Assembly (NCBI GenBank): GCA_048013815.1
Contig: CM106586.1
Location: 16,058,001 to 16,122,000, forward strand
Source: Setoptus koraiensis
Lineage: Eukaryota; Arthropoda
Length of the DNA: 64,000 nucleotides
Direction: 5' to 3'
In this document: piece by piece, positions 10,986 through 20,452 of the stretch
Layout of the letters: the number at the start of each line of letters is the position of its first letter
Numbering within the stretch: position 1 is the first letter of the stretch
The notes under the pieces: generated by a model
The model's input: the letters and a program-made list of their open reading frames with translations, nothing else
What the model was told of the DNA's origin: nothing
Databases searched by the model: none
Program-made: the position numbers and the translations under genes

Positions 10986-11558
10986 ATGGCTCTGTGGGGA
11001 CAAGGAGATCCAAGATGGATAGTAGAGGAGAGGCCAGATGCGGTGAACGTAAATAATTGGCACTGGACAGAGAAAGAGGCTACCCCATGGTCCAAAGAGA
11101 CCATCACAAATTTGTTCAAGAATATGATTATAGAAGACGTCAAGATAGGTAAGGTGACCATTGAATCCGTGGACCAAATCAAAGGTGAAGCATGTATTAA
11201 TAATCGCAAAGCCAAACTCATATACATATACGATTTTGATGTGGAACTAAAATGGTCTGGTAAAGTAAATGGGAACGATAAATCCATAACAGGTCTCATC
11301 AGCCTACCCAATTTTAGTGATGAGAATGATATAGAAGAAGTAGATGTAAATGTCACAGTTACGGCAGATGACTATAAAGCTGATCCAGAAATATCGCAAA
11401 AACTCAAGGATATGATTAGGAAGATAGGCACCAAACCATTGAGGGACAAGTGTAAAAAATATGTTGATATGTTAAAAACGGAATTCAGTGGCGGTGTTAT
11501 ATTACCAACTAAAGAAACTACAACAGCAAACCCTTCTACGGGACTAGATAAAAAGTGA
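10986..11558 (+). CDS. Activator of Hsp90 ATPase, N-terminal domain only
   Basis: This protein has 190 residues. Aha1 proteins bind the Hsp90 middle domain and stimulate its ATPase cycle. The N-terminal Aha1 domain is clear: LWGQGDPRWIVEERPDAVNVNNWHWTE matches AHSA1 GEGDPRWIVEERADATNVNNWHWTE, including the NxNNWHW motif. The catalytic-loop motif RKGK appears as NNRKAK. The domain continues to LKTEFSGGVILPT and stops about 15 residues later. The C-terminal Bet v1-like AHSA1 domain of the 338-residue animal protein is absent, and the following sequence shows no exon for it. The architecture is like yeast Hch1. Two heat-shock elements lie upstream. Confidence 0.92.
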   Translation: MALWGQGDPRWIVEERPDAVNVNNWHWTEKEATPWSKETITNLFKNMIIEDVKIGKVTIESVDQIKGEACINNRKAKLIYIYDFDVELKWSGKVNGNDKSITGLISLPNFSDENDIEEVDVNVTVTADDYKADPEISQKLKDMIRKIGTKPLRDKCKKYVDMLKTEFSGGVILPTKETTTANPSTGLDKK

Positions 11559-11628
11559 ATAATACAATTTTGTGGCACTAAATTGTGCATCTAAACTTGT
11601 CCATGAGCTGTATTACACTCAATATAAT

Positions 11629-12525
11629 TTATCTCTTTTTTCTTCTCTCCGGTGTGTGTCCGTAGACGGCAAAGTTTAACTTTGGCTTAGTCGCTAGTCT
11701 TTCCGATCTCCTCGGCGTCCCCAGAGACATTTGTTCCAATCGATCTAATAGCTGGTTGACCTTAAGTTCTGACTTAGGTTCTGATTCAGGCATGGATCCA
11801 GGCTCGGCTTCAAATTCGGTTTCTGATTCGGCTTCAGGTTCGGTTTCTGATTCTGCTTCAGGTTCGGCTTCGGGTTCGACTTCGAGTTCAGAGTCGGACT
11901 CGGCTTCAGGTTCGGTTTCTGATTCGGCTTCTGGTTCGGCTTCTGGTTCGGCTTCTGGTTCGGCTTCTGGTTCGGCTTCTGGTTCGGCTTCTGGTTCGGC
12001 TTCTGGTTCGGCTTCGGGTTCGACTTCGAGTTCAGAGTCGGACTCGGCTTCAGGTTCGGTTTCTGATTCGGCTTCAGGTTCGGCTTCTGGTTCGGCTTCT
12101 GGTTCGGCTTCAGGTTCGGCCTCTGGTTCGGCTTCAAATTCGGGGTCTGACTCGGTTTTTGGTTGTTCCAATCGATCTAATAGTTGGTTGACCTTAAGTT
12201 CTGACTTAGGTTCTGATTCAGGCATGGATCCAGGCTTGGCTTCGAATTCGGTTTCTGCTTCTGCTTCAGGTTCGGCTTCGAGTTTGGCTTTTGGTTCGGC
12301 TTCTGGTTCGGCTTCTTCTTCTGCTTCAGCTTCAGCTTCTGCTTCGGCTTCTGCTTCGGGTTCCGCTTCAGGTTCAAAGTCGGACTCGGCTTTGAGTTCG
12401 GCTTCCGGTTCGGTCTCGGGCTCGACTTCGGGTTCGGCTTCAAGTTCAGAGTCGAACTCGGCTTCTGATTTGGCTTCGGCCTCATAGTCTAACTCAAGAT
12501 CTGAAAGAGATGATATGTCAGACAT
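11629..12525 (-). CDS. Glu/Pro/Ala repeat protein with basic HMGN-like C-terminus
   Basis: This protein has 298 residues and no recognised family. It starts [19 protein letters not shown]. Most of it is a Glu-rich repeat ([17 protein letters not shown]) encoded by a 6/12-bp DNA repeat. A 30-residue segment ([20 protein letters not shown] and RLEQ) occurs twice (DNA about 11735-11820 and 12165-12255). The last 29 residues are unlike the rest: strongly basic, with [15 protein letters not shown] and a terminal ERRKKR. RRSxRLxxKP resembles the core nucleosome-binding motif RRSARLSA of vertebrate HMGN proteins, some of which also carry long acidic regions. A nuclear or chromatin role is inference only. 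The opposite strand is also open because the repeat unit lacks stops, but the non-repeat ends favour this strand. Confidence 0.65.
   Translation of the reverse strand: MSDISSLSDLELDYEAEAKSEAEFDSELEAEPEVEPETEPEAELKAESDFEPEAEPEAEAEAEAEAEAEEEAEPEAEPKAKLEAEPEAEAETEFEAKPGSMPESEPKSELKVNQLLDRLEQPKTESDPEFEAEPEAEPEAEPEAEPEAEPEAESETEPEAESDSELEVEPEAEPEAEPEAEPEAEPEAEPEAEPEAEPEAESETEPEAESDSELEVEPEAEPEAESETEPEAESETEFEAEPGSMPESEPKSELKVNQLLDRLEQMSLGTPRRSERLATKPKLNFAVYGHTPERRKKR
11756..12487. repeat. 6/12-bp tandem repeat with a duplicated ~90-bp flank
   Basis: The plus strand is built from GGTTCGGCTTCT-type units over some 700 bp, densest at 11930-12020 and 12060-12140. About 90 bp starting at tgttccaatcgatctaata occurs twice, near 11731 and 12165, pointing to an internal duplication. 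The repeat leaves several frames open on both strands. Confidence 0.85.
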
Positions 12526-12829
12526 TGTTTACGCTTATCGGATAGGTAACTGATAAGATATGTGATTCTTTGAGAGGTAATATTAAATTGAACATCGATG
12601 AGAAATGAGACTAACTAAAAATTACGTGCATGCGCATAATCTATATAAATATATATTTATGTGCCGCTCAAATTGTTGCATGAAAGTTGGATATTACACG
12701 CAACATTCGCAAACTCAATAACTTGGACAAAAACTATAGCACTTGAGAAAATCTCATTCCAGAAAATATATATACGCATATCAATATAAAAATACCATTG
12801 AATTTCAAGACCAAAATCCATGAAATAAA
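12526..12829. promoter_or_regulatory. Divergent promoter, acidic protein (-) / coiled-coil protein (+)
   Basis: This AT-rich 304-bp interval separates two divergent start codons. A TATA-like tataaatatatat is at about 12645-12660. No coding potential is supported. Confidence 0.45.
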
Positions 12830-13651
12830 ATGTCTGAAGAAGATCCAAGAAGTATTATTTTAGACATGTCCGAGAAATGTCAAGCTCTGGAGATAAAACT
12901 TTGCAAATTGATAAGCTCCACCAATGCTAAGCGCGTACATTTATCAAATTTTCATGATGAGTACCAGCAATTGACAGAACAATTTGAAAAATTCCTGGGC
13001 GATCACGAGTCAGTAAAGAGAGACGAGCTTGTGAGAGCAAAGAGAGAAAATGAGGACCTGGAAAAAAAGTTGACAAACATTACACGGCTCAATTCACAAC
13101 TATCGCAACAAGTTCAATCAAGGCGCCTCGGAACCTTTGATCAAAGAGAGGACGAAACGGGCAAGTCAGTCGAGGATCTGGAAGATGTATATAGCATATC
13201 GAAGAATTACGGACATGTCGAAGAGTGTTCCAGTAATCTTGTTCATCGGTGCGAGGAAGCCCAACAGGAACTGGATAAGATCAAATTAGAAACGGAAAAG
13301 CTTGTATCAGAGATGCAATCATTGAATCAGGTCCTGTCTAAGAATGATGCCATAATTCAGGTATCACAAATGCAAAATAAACTAGCGGAACAGCAATTGG
13401 ATACGATGGCTCTGCACTTGCCATATGAACCAATAGAGGAGTCCGTTTTGAGTGCGTTAAAAAATTCGGATAATGCTGATATAAGGGCCACAGCAGGCAC
13501 TATTGCACAATACAAAATTAAGATTGCTGAGCTCAAGGTGTGCTTGGAGAACCAGGCAAAAGATAAATTAGCAATCCTAGATGAGCTAGTTTGTCATGTA
13601 AATATGTTTGCTAGGCGTAGAGAGGAGGCTCTTACAGTGGAGCAGCAATGA
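12830..13651 (+). CDS. Coiled-coil protein, unrecognised
   Basis: This protein has 273 residues starting MSEEDPRSIILDMSEKCQAL. Heptad-like, Glu/Lys/Gln/Leu-rich helices cover roughly residues 10-110, 135-190 and 225-270, with no signal peptide, membrane segment or catalytic motif. Composition and length would fit a small cytoskeletal or centrosomal coiled-coil subunit, but I do not recognise the family and assign no function. It shares a 304-bp divergent promoter with the acidic repeat gene and ends 85 bp from the convergent UBE2D gene. Confidence 0.75.
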   Translation: MSEEDPRSIILDMSEKCQALEIKLCKLISSTNAKRVHLSNFHDEYQQLTEQFEKFLGDHESVKRDELVRAKRENEDLEKKLTNITRLNSQLSQQVQSRRLGTFDQREDETGKSVEDLEDVYSISKNYGHVEECSSNLVHRCEEAQQELDKIKLETEKLVSEMQSLNQVLSKNDAIIQVSQMQNKLAEQQLDTMALHLPYEPIEESVLSALKNSDNADIRATAGTIAQYKIKIAELKVCLENQAKDKLAILDELVCHVNMFARRREEALTVEQQ

Positions 13652-13736
13652 TTTATTTGATCAAGCGTTTCGGGCGCACGAACTGATTATTTGTTTTTTT
13701 TTCCAATAATAAATTGAAATTTGAAGAGTTTGTCGA

Positions 13737-14192
<456 letters not shown>

Positions 14193-14444
14193 TTATATGT
14201 ATATTTTTTTGTTTGTGTCTAATAATAATAATAATAATAATGTTTATGCGAATGACGTATCCGATTTGAGTAGATAGTTTGGATTGATCTGTGTGTATTA
14301 TTATTATTATTAATGCTGTAATAGCCTTGATGGTGTGATAGTAATAATAATATTAATATATAATAATAATATTAATATATAATAATAATAATATTGGTCG
14401 TTTAGATCTTTCGCTCCTGCTCTCTCACTTCTCCTTTCTTTTTT

Positions 14445-14481
<37 letters not shown>

Positions 14482-15255
14482 ACTCTCGGTCTCCCTGTAT
14501 TTTTATGTTAGAGGTTATATCATATTAGTAAACATACTGTTTTAGGGAAAGGCGATGCTGATTGGGTTGTATACCCATTGAATATAAGTGAAGGAGATAG
14601 AAGGAGCGAGAGAGTGCGAACATAACTCATACACAGGAGCAATTGTGTGCGTGAATCATCCAGCGTCGCACTAGTGAGCTGTACTTCGTCGGCGCGCATG
14701 CGTCAAGGGTCTAAAAAAGGCGCCAAGTTCGAAGGAATCGCAAACTTTGCTAAAGGCATCGGCCACACGGAGATTTATTGTCTTTTGAAATGAGCGCTAC
14801 TTCCAATTGCGCATGATCTACAGTTACAAGTAGTAGTAAAACAAGATTTGGATGTAGCCATGCTATGCACCAATGTCGCTGTGACCGCACGAAACACACT
14901 AAATCCCAAAGTGCGGCACAAACTGCGATGCTTGTGCCGTATTTGTGCGCAGTGTGCGACTTTTTTTTCTGCCGCTAGGGGCCACTTTTTGGCATCTGCT
15001 TCTGCCCAATGCGATTTGACCGTACAGTGAACATGCCTCACTGGTTGCGCCCAACTTATGAACTACTTTCGAGGCCATGGTCATACTGAGCATGCGCTAA
15101 TAATAGAAAGCGACGCCTGACGACGGAAAAGGCAAACACGGCGCACGAGGAGCACAGAAGGTTGTGCCGCAATGTGTGCGCCCGGAGATCTTGTGCGCAT
15201 TGTTCGGACCTAGCCACACCACTTTTTTAGCCTCTCCATGTTGCTTTTTTCCGGG

Positions 15256-15264
15256 TATATATAG
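15256..15264 (+). promoter_or_regulatory. TATA box of HSPE1
   Basis: TATATATAG lies in a GC/T-rich context 128 bp upstream of the HSPE1 start codon, a plausible core promoter. Confidence 0.5.
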
Positions 15265-15307
15265 ATGTCCAAGTAGCACCTCACCACCCTTAATACATTT
15301 CAGATTT

Positions 15308-15315
15308 TTCCAGAA
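15308..15315 (+). promoter_or_regulatory. Two-unit heat-shock motif near HSPE1
   Basis: TTCcaGAA is an inverted pair of HSF units in the presumed HSPE1 5'UTR. It has only two units, so the call is weak. Confidence 0.3.
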
Positions 15316-15391
15316 TAACAAGTGCATCTCGCTCACATTTCTCTTACTTAATTGATATCTTGACAAGACTCAACATCTGAAAATTAAAATT

Positions 15392-15757
15392 ATGGCTTCA
15401 CAACTACTGCGACTTTTTTCGTCCAGCTCCATGTTAGCGATTCCAAGGAGACTAAATCATCAGGGATCAAAGCTAGCTCCTCTCTTTGACCGGGTTCTTG
15501 TCAAGAGACATGAATCAGAGACACAAACGAAGGGTGGAATAATGCTACCAGAGACAGCTCAATCCAAAACTCAAACTGGTACAGTTGTCGCCGTCGGCGA
15601 AGGAGCACGAATTAAGGAGGGAGGCTTTTTAAAACCAATCGTTCAGGTAGGCGACAAAGTTTTGTTGCCCGAATATGGTGGAAACAAGATTGAAATAAAC
15701 GGTGAAGCACATCATATCTATAGAGAAAGCGACATCATTGGAAGATGGACCTCATAG
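15392..15757 (+). CDS. HSPE1: 10 kDa mitochondrial co-chaperonin (GroES family)
   Basis: This protein has 121 residues. HSP10 caps HSP60 to form the folding chamber of the mitochondrial matrix. The conserved body begins LAPLFDRVLVKR at residue 28, followed by the mobile loop TQTKGGIMLPE (about 45-55) that contacts HSP60, then GTVVAVGEGAR and VGDKVLLPEYGGNKI. The N-terminus is about 19 residues longer than human HSPE1 and is rich in Leu, Arg and Ser (MASQLLRLFSSSSMLAIPRR), as expected of a cleavable matrix targeting signal. Its stop lies 78 bp from the convergent EMC1 stop. Confidence 0.97.
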   Translation: MASQLLRLFSSSSMLAIPRRLNHQGSKLAPLFDRVLVKRHESETQTKGGIMLPETAQSKTQTGTVVAVGEGARIKEGGFLKPIVQVGDKVLLPEYGGNKIEINGEAHHIYRESDIIGRWTS

Positions 15758-15835
15758 CAAGTATAAGAATGAGAATAATTGAGATGTCTATTTTGTCGTA
15801 GTTGTATAGTTTACACGTTTATTACCAGGCTTGTT

Positions 15836-18315
15836 TCACTTCCAAGCATTATTCAACGCCTTCTGTTGCGCCAGTCTCTTACTTACTACAGAGGCGATTA
15901 CTAAAAATGACAGTACTGCCGATATGAGTAAATGATCAAAGTCGTCCTTTAGGATGTCAAATGTTTTGGATGGTGTAACTCTTGTGAAAAACAAGTCTAA
16001 AGGGTATTAATAGAATCAAATATCACAAAATAAAAAGTTAGTTAGTATAAGTTTTGTTCATATCTCTCTTTGCACATTGCAACTTGGCCTGATTTCCTTA
16101 CCTAAACCATACACGAAGACCAGACAAGTTGATTCTAAATTGGCGCCTGCTGTCTGTATACCTCTGATACCAAAAACAGATTGGTTGTAGTTGATAGTGC
16201 TTTCAGAGAGTATTGGAATCTCGGGCATATATGGTATCAATCCCTCTTCCCTGTGCTCTGGCAAAATATTAATTGGACGTCTTGGATCTAGGAACATTTT
16301 GGGTAGCTCAAGAAGAGCGCCAGTGTGTAGCGCCATGATAATATTTTTGTTGGTCATACCCCTTTGAGTTGTCGTGTCCTTCATGGCGTTTATTCCACCT
16401 GGAAATATAAAGCTCTTATGCTCTATTAGTTTTGGCCTGATCGATGAGCGAGTGAGTGATGAAAAGTGAGTTCCGTTGGCCTGAGAAGATCCTTCGAAAA
16501 GTTCAACAGATGAGACTTCCATTCTTCGAACTTTACTGTTGAAATAGGAATAGACTAACCAATTTTCTGAATGAACTATTCTAGTTGGACCTTTGGTCTT
16601 TGGATGATTTACAGAATAAACTAGTGATCCAGTAACTCCATCTAAAAGATATATACTTGTGCTTGATTCCGGGTTACATGAATCATCACCCACTCCTTTG
16701 CTGACAATAGCTACTAAATTGGGATTTACATATTTGTATAAAATGCTTCTATCGCCAAGCACACGAGCAGGAGAATGGATTACTTCTTGTCTCCTCTTAA
16801 AAGCTATTTCTTCGATTTTTTCACCATTGACCATTGGAAAAACCCAGGTTACCTTTGATAGTATCTTTTGGCTAGATGGACCCGACAACTCAAACTTGTA
16901 CCCAACAAGCTGTGAGCGATCTTTCTCAACAACCGTCATAAAATAGTTTTGGTGTCTCACTTGGAATTTCTTCTCATATGACTTAGGAAATATATGCACT
17001 TTATCATGTTCATCCAATAAAATGATTCCTCTAGCCTCTTCAACCGAATCTGGTTCGAAAATGGAAATCTGCTTGATTCTAGGAAATTTGAGCTTCTCAA
17101 TACTGAGTCCTAGAATGGTGTTGAATGTCATTAGATGGCCCTCCGGATGAATTATCACTGCTTGTCCATGATTCGAGTGACGGGCCTCTCTCATGACAAT
17201 CAGAGTCGATTTTGTGTCATTTCCAACTGTGGAAAAGTCTTCATCATAAAGATGCCATACTATATTTCCAGTCAGACTATCTATTCCGAAGAGCTTTCCG
17301 TTAGTTGATACAGTTACAATGAGTTTGCGTAAGCCAAAGACATCCTTGCTTAAGTTTGTCTTATCAAGCATTACTGATGTAGCATCTTTTAGAGCGAATT
17401 TTTGAGCTTTAGTAGAGGCCCTAGCAACAATATCAATTAAGGCTTGAGGTCCTCTGGTGAAAAGAGATTTGACTTGGCCGACTTGAGTTGATATCCTCTT
17501 GATGAATTGATCTACAAAACTCATCTTAGTTTTGAATCCTAATTCGATTTCTGAGTCTTCTTTGGATAGAGGAAGTTCCACGAATTCAGCAGAGACTACA
17601 GATGCCAAAGACTCTTGCCTGGACCATAACTGCTGGCCAAAAGAATCCCATAGACTAAGCTCATCGTCTCTGAGATTTAAGAGCACTTGGCTAGGCTTAT
17701 CTTTTGTGTCTGTGTCCTCATATGCGACTGCAAACGCTTTGTAAACTAAGTCACTCTTAGGCAAGGTGTTTGGACGAATCTGAGTTTTCCAAACTATATC
17801 TAACAGATTGCCCGAATCTGCCGGAGAAGATTTTTTTCCTTTGACATTCTGATTCTGAGCGATAAGACCATTGTAAGGATTCCAGATAAATTCATCCCCA
17901 TTGGCGCAAGTCGTTTTTACATAACTGTCATCTGTTTTTGGGGATTCAATGACAGACATAGAGCTCAGAGTGCAACCATTTGGCAAAACCTGACGCCAAA
18001 TGATGGACCCATCTCGCATCCGGATATTAGCTATGACATTACTTTCTGTTGCCACCACTAAAGTGCCCGATTTGATTCGTGGATGAACAAACGCAACTCT
18101 ACCAACGTACTGTTGACGCCTGAAGGAGATGAAGGTAATTATTATTAGGGTCAGTTGCAATCGATAGATCTTCGTTTTACATCAATTGTCAATTATACAT
18201 ACCAGTCGAATTTGCCCGTCTGGTCTTCATAGAGGCAATGATATGTTTTAAATAGAGAACCTAAAAGCAATATAATGGATATAAACACGTTGGAATAATG
18301 AGTTGATATGGTCAT
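15836..18315 (-). CDS. EMC1: ER membrane protein complex subunit 1
   Basis: I read this as complement(join(15836..15996, 16102..18119, 18203..18315)), 763 residues. EMC1 is the large luminal scaffold of the ER membrane protein insertase. Exon 1 encodes a signal peptide and [10 protein letters not shown], and the split Trp codon joins it to RQQYVGRV, as in the family. Exon 2 carries the luminal body: [11 protein letters not shown] near the start, [52 protein letters not shown] and [10 protein letters not shown], with [13 protein letters not shown] and [11 protein letters not shown] near its end. Exon 3 restores [19 protein letters not shown], one transmembrane helix, and [14 protein letters not shown]. 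The protein is about 230 residues shorter than human EMC1 (993). The loss lies in the N-terminal beta-propeller between residues about 120 and 200. Confidence 0.95.
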
Positions 18316-19471
18316 TCTGAATTGAATGAATATTGTTATCCTAAGTGACTACACAACAGACTAGTGCTACTATTGTGATTCAAAAGGTCCGTCGAAGGCA
18401 AAAGATCTAATTATATGAATAGGTTAATTAATAGTGAGTCTCACGGGGAATTCAGATTGACAAAAGAGACATGTGTTAAATGTTTTTTTTCCAGGTAGCA
18501 TAATAAACGAGCCGCGACTGCGCGACGATGAGAACAACTGTCATGCGAGATTCAATAGATTTCAGTAGAACGCTTGCTAGACTGAAAAGATAATTTTCGT
18601 CTACTTAAACAAGTCCTAGTTTAACACGTTACAATAGAGCATAAAAGTGGCAGAATGATGATAATATATGTTCTGGTGTAACCTAGATATGAATGAATTA
18701 GGTTACCAAGGTTATCTGTCGTTTGGAGGTATGTGTCAACTTTGGGTCCGTTATCTTCTTAATTGTGGCCGTGGAAAGGCTATGCTTGTACTGTGTGATC
18801 GCTTTCTGAAGCCCAAAACATCGATACAGACAAATTCCGCGAGGGCTGCGCTGCCGTAATATCTTCATGCACTGTAAATGTAGTGTTATGATGTAATGAT
18901 AACCTGCAGCATAACGAACGTAACAACAGGCGATCCCTACTCGACTCGCCTATCGACGCTAATCTGCTCCGAACTTGCAATCAAAAAGAAAACACTTTCA
19001 ACGGAACACTTCGGCATCCCGTGTGCATTTAAGAGCGTCGCAAGCGCGCCCAGCGGACTCTATCCACATCAATGCCCAGGGCACCAAATATCTATCACAT
19101 GGTGCCGTCTGCATGCACAATGTCAATGGGAGAACAATGCATGCTGATATACTACAAAACCAGAATACAATGCTATCGCGAATTGGCGGTTTGTTGATTT
19201 GAATTACGCGCTCACAGTCTGCCAAAATTGTTGTGTAGATGGTTAGTACTGCCATTGATCGCGAACCCATTCCTTTATTCGTTGCTTGGATCTTTTATTA
19301 GTCATGTACAATTATTATAATTACTACTATTATTGATACTATTATTATCACCAACCGAATCATCATTTATGACTAAACCAACTAAATAGAAACAACTACT
19401 AAAACAACAACAATCTCATTTTATCTTAAATTTATTATCTCTATTTATCGAGTATTAATTAACTAATAACA
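18316..19471. promoter_or_regulatory. Divergent promoter region, EMC1 (-) / DYNLL (+)
   Basis: About 1.15 kb without a supported gene. Several open frames of 60-90 codons overlap each other on both strands (18660-19270) and show no family signature. An AT-trinucleotide stretch leads to the DYNLL start. Confidence 0.45.
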
Positions 19472-19741
19472 ATGGCGGAACGAAAGGCTGTCATAAAGAA
19501 TGCAGACATGATAGAATCGATGCAGGATGAAGCCGTTCAGACGGCCATCTCAGCCTTGGATAAATATAACATTGAGAAGGATATAGCTGCTTATATCAAA
19601 AAGGAATTCGACAAGAAATTCACGCCTACATGGCATTGTATAGTTGGAAGGAATTTTGGGTCTTATGTCACTCACGAGACGAAGCATTTCATATACTTTT
19701 ATCTTGGCCAAGTAGCCATTCTATTATTCAAATCAGGTTGA
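19472..19741 (+). CDS. DYNLL: Dynein light chain LC8
   Basis: This protein has 89 residues, exactly the family length. LC8 is a homodimeric hub that binds short linear motifs in the dynein intermediate chain and many other partners. The sequence after residue 50 ([20 protein letters not shown] and [18 protein letters not shown]) is identical to animal LC8. The N-terminal half keeps [29 protein letters not shown], with variation only in the helix-1 surface. It is single-exon, starts in the context aacaATGG, and its 3' end is only 45 bp from the convergent BMP gene. Confidence 0.98.
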   Translation: MAERKAVIKNADMIESMQDEAVQTAISALDKYNIEKDIAAYIKKEFDKKFTPTWHCIVGRNFGSYVTHETKHFIYFYLGQVAILLFKSG

Positions 19742-19786
19742 TAAATAAACATTATTAGCACGGCTGCATACATTCAGACAGTTTGT

Positions 19787-20452
19787 CTATAGGCACCCGC
19801 AACTTGTCACGGTCATGTCCTTATAACTCTCGATTTGAAAACTATTGTTATCATCTGTATACACTAACAAATTTAATGGATGTAATTCTATTGGCGAACA
19901 ACAAGCAGGAGGAAATCTTTTGATTCCATTGGATAAAGACTGAATAATTGCATGATTTGTGGCATTTTGATGAGAGTTTAGCGGAAAGGAGCAATCTCCT
20001 TCGCAATAATTAAACGGAAGAGCCTTAGGTGCCAATATCCAATCCCATCCTAGCTCCTCTACATCAATAGTATATTGGTGAAGCTTGCATCTCTCTTTTA
20101 CTCTACTTTGTTGCACTCTCCTCTTTGGTCTAGATAACTTCGCTTTGTCATTCTTTTCTACATCTTCAAGTTGAGTAGTGTCGTCCAGCGAGCCTAGGTG
20201 TGTCGTCTGATCGAATATTTTAAATGGTCGCTCTAGTTCTCTTGCAGATTTTTTCAACAATTGTTTCATGCGATGGATGTTGTTTTTGAGTGAATGTGAA
20301 TCATTGTTAGTATTATTATTGATCCGCCCAATTTGCTTAGGTGCGAATTCGATGTTCATGGTATAAGCAACGATGATGAAAATGTTCAGTATAATTGATA
20401 GTATTGCCAAAAATTGTGATATTACTGGAGGATTCATTATTGATGTCAGCAC
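19787..20452 (-). CDS. TGF-beta superfamily ligand, BMP5-8/Gbb-like
   Basis: This protein has 221 residues. It is a secreted dimeric signal. The N-terminus has a hydrophobic signal segment (about residues 10-32). A furin-type site RPKR (108-111) precedes a mature domain of about 110 residues with seven cysteines (122, 150, 154, 184, 185, 218, 220), giving the cystine knot and the inter-chain Cys. LGWDWILAPKALPFNYCEGD and CSFPLNSHQNATNHAI match the BMP5-8 pattern, including the glycosylated NAT. The prodomain is only about 75-80 residues, against 250 or more in most BMPs. The first part could lie in an undetected upstream exon, but a Met and a signal-like segment already start this frame. It is therefore a mature BMP with an unusually short pro-region. 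Confidence 0.88.
   Translation of the reverse strand: MLTSIMNPPVISQFLAILSIILNIFIIVAYTMNIEFAPKQIGRINNNTNNDSHSLKNNIHRMKQLLKKSARELERPFKIFDQTTHLGSLDDTTQLEDVEKNDKAKLSRPKRRVQQSRVKERCKLHQYTIDVEELGWDWILAPKALPFNYCEGDCSFPLNSHQNATNHAIIQSLSNGIKRFPPACCSPIELHPLNLLVYTDDNNSFQIESYKDMTVTSCGCL

Noticed and set aside
11745-12485. Other minus frames reading Lys-Pro-Asn-Gln repeats
   Set aside because: They are frame shadows of the same 6/12-bp repeat.
11756-12487. Plus-strand frame with Ser-Ala-Ser-Gly repeats
   Set aside because: It is the complement of the acidic repeat gene. Its ends have no non-repetitive sequence, whereas the minus strand has distinctive N- and C-termini.
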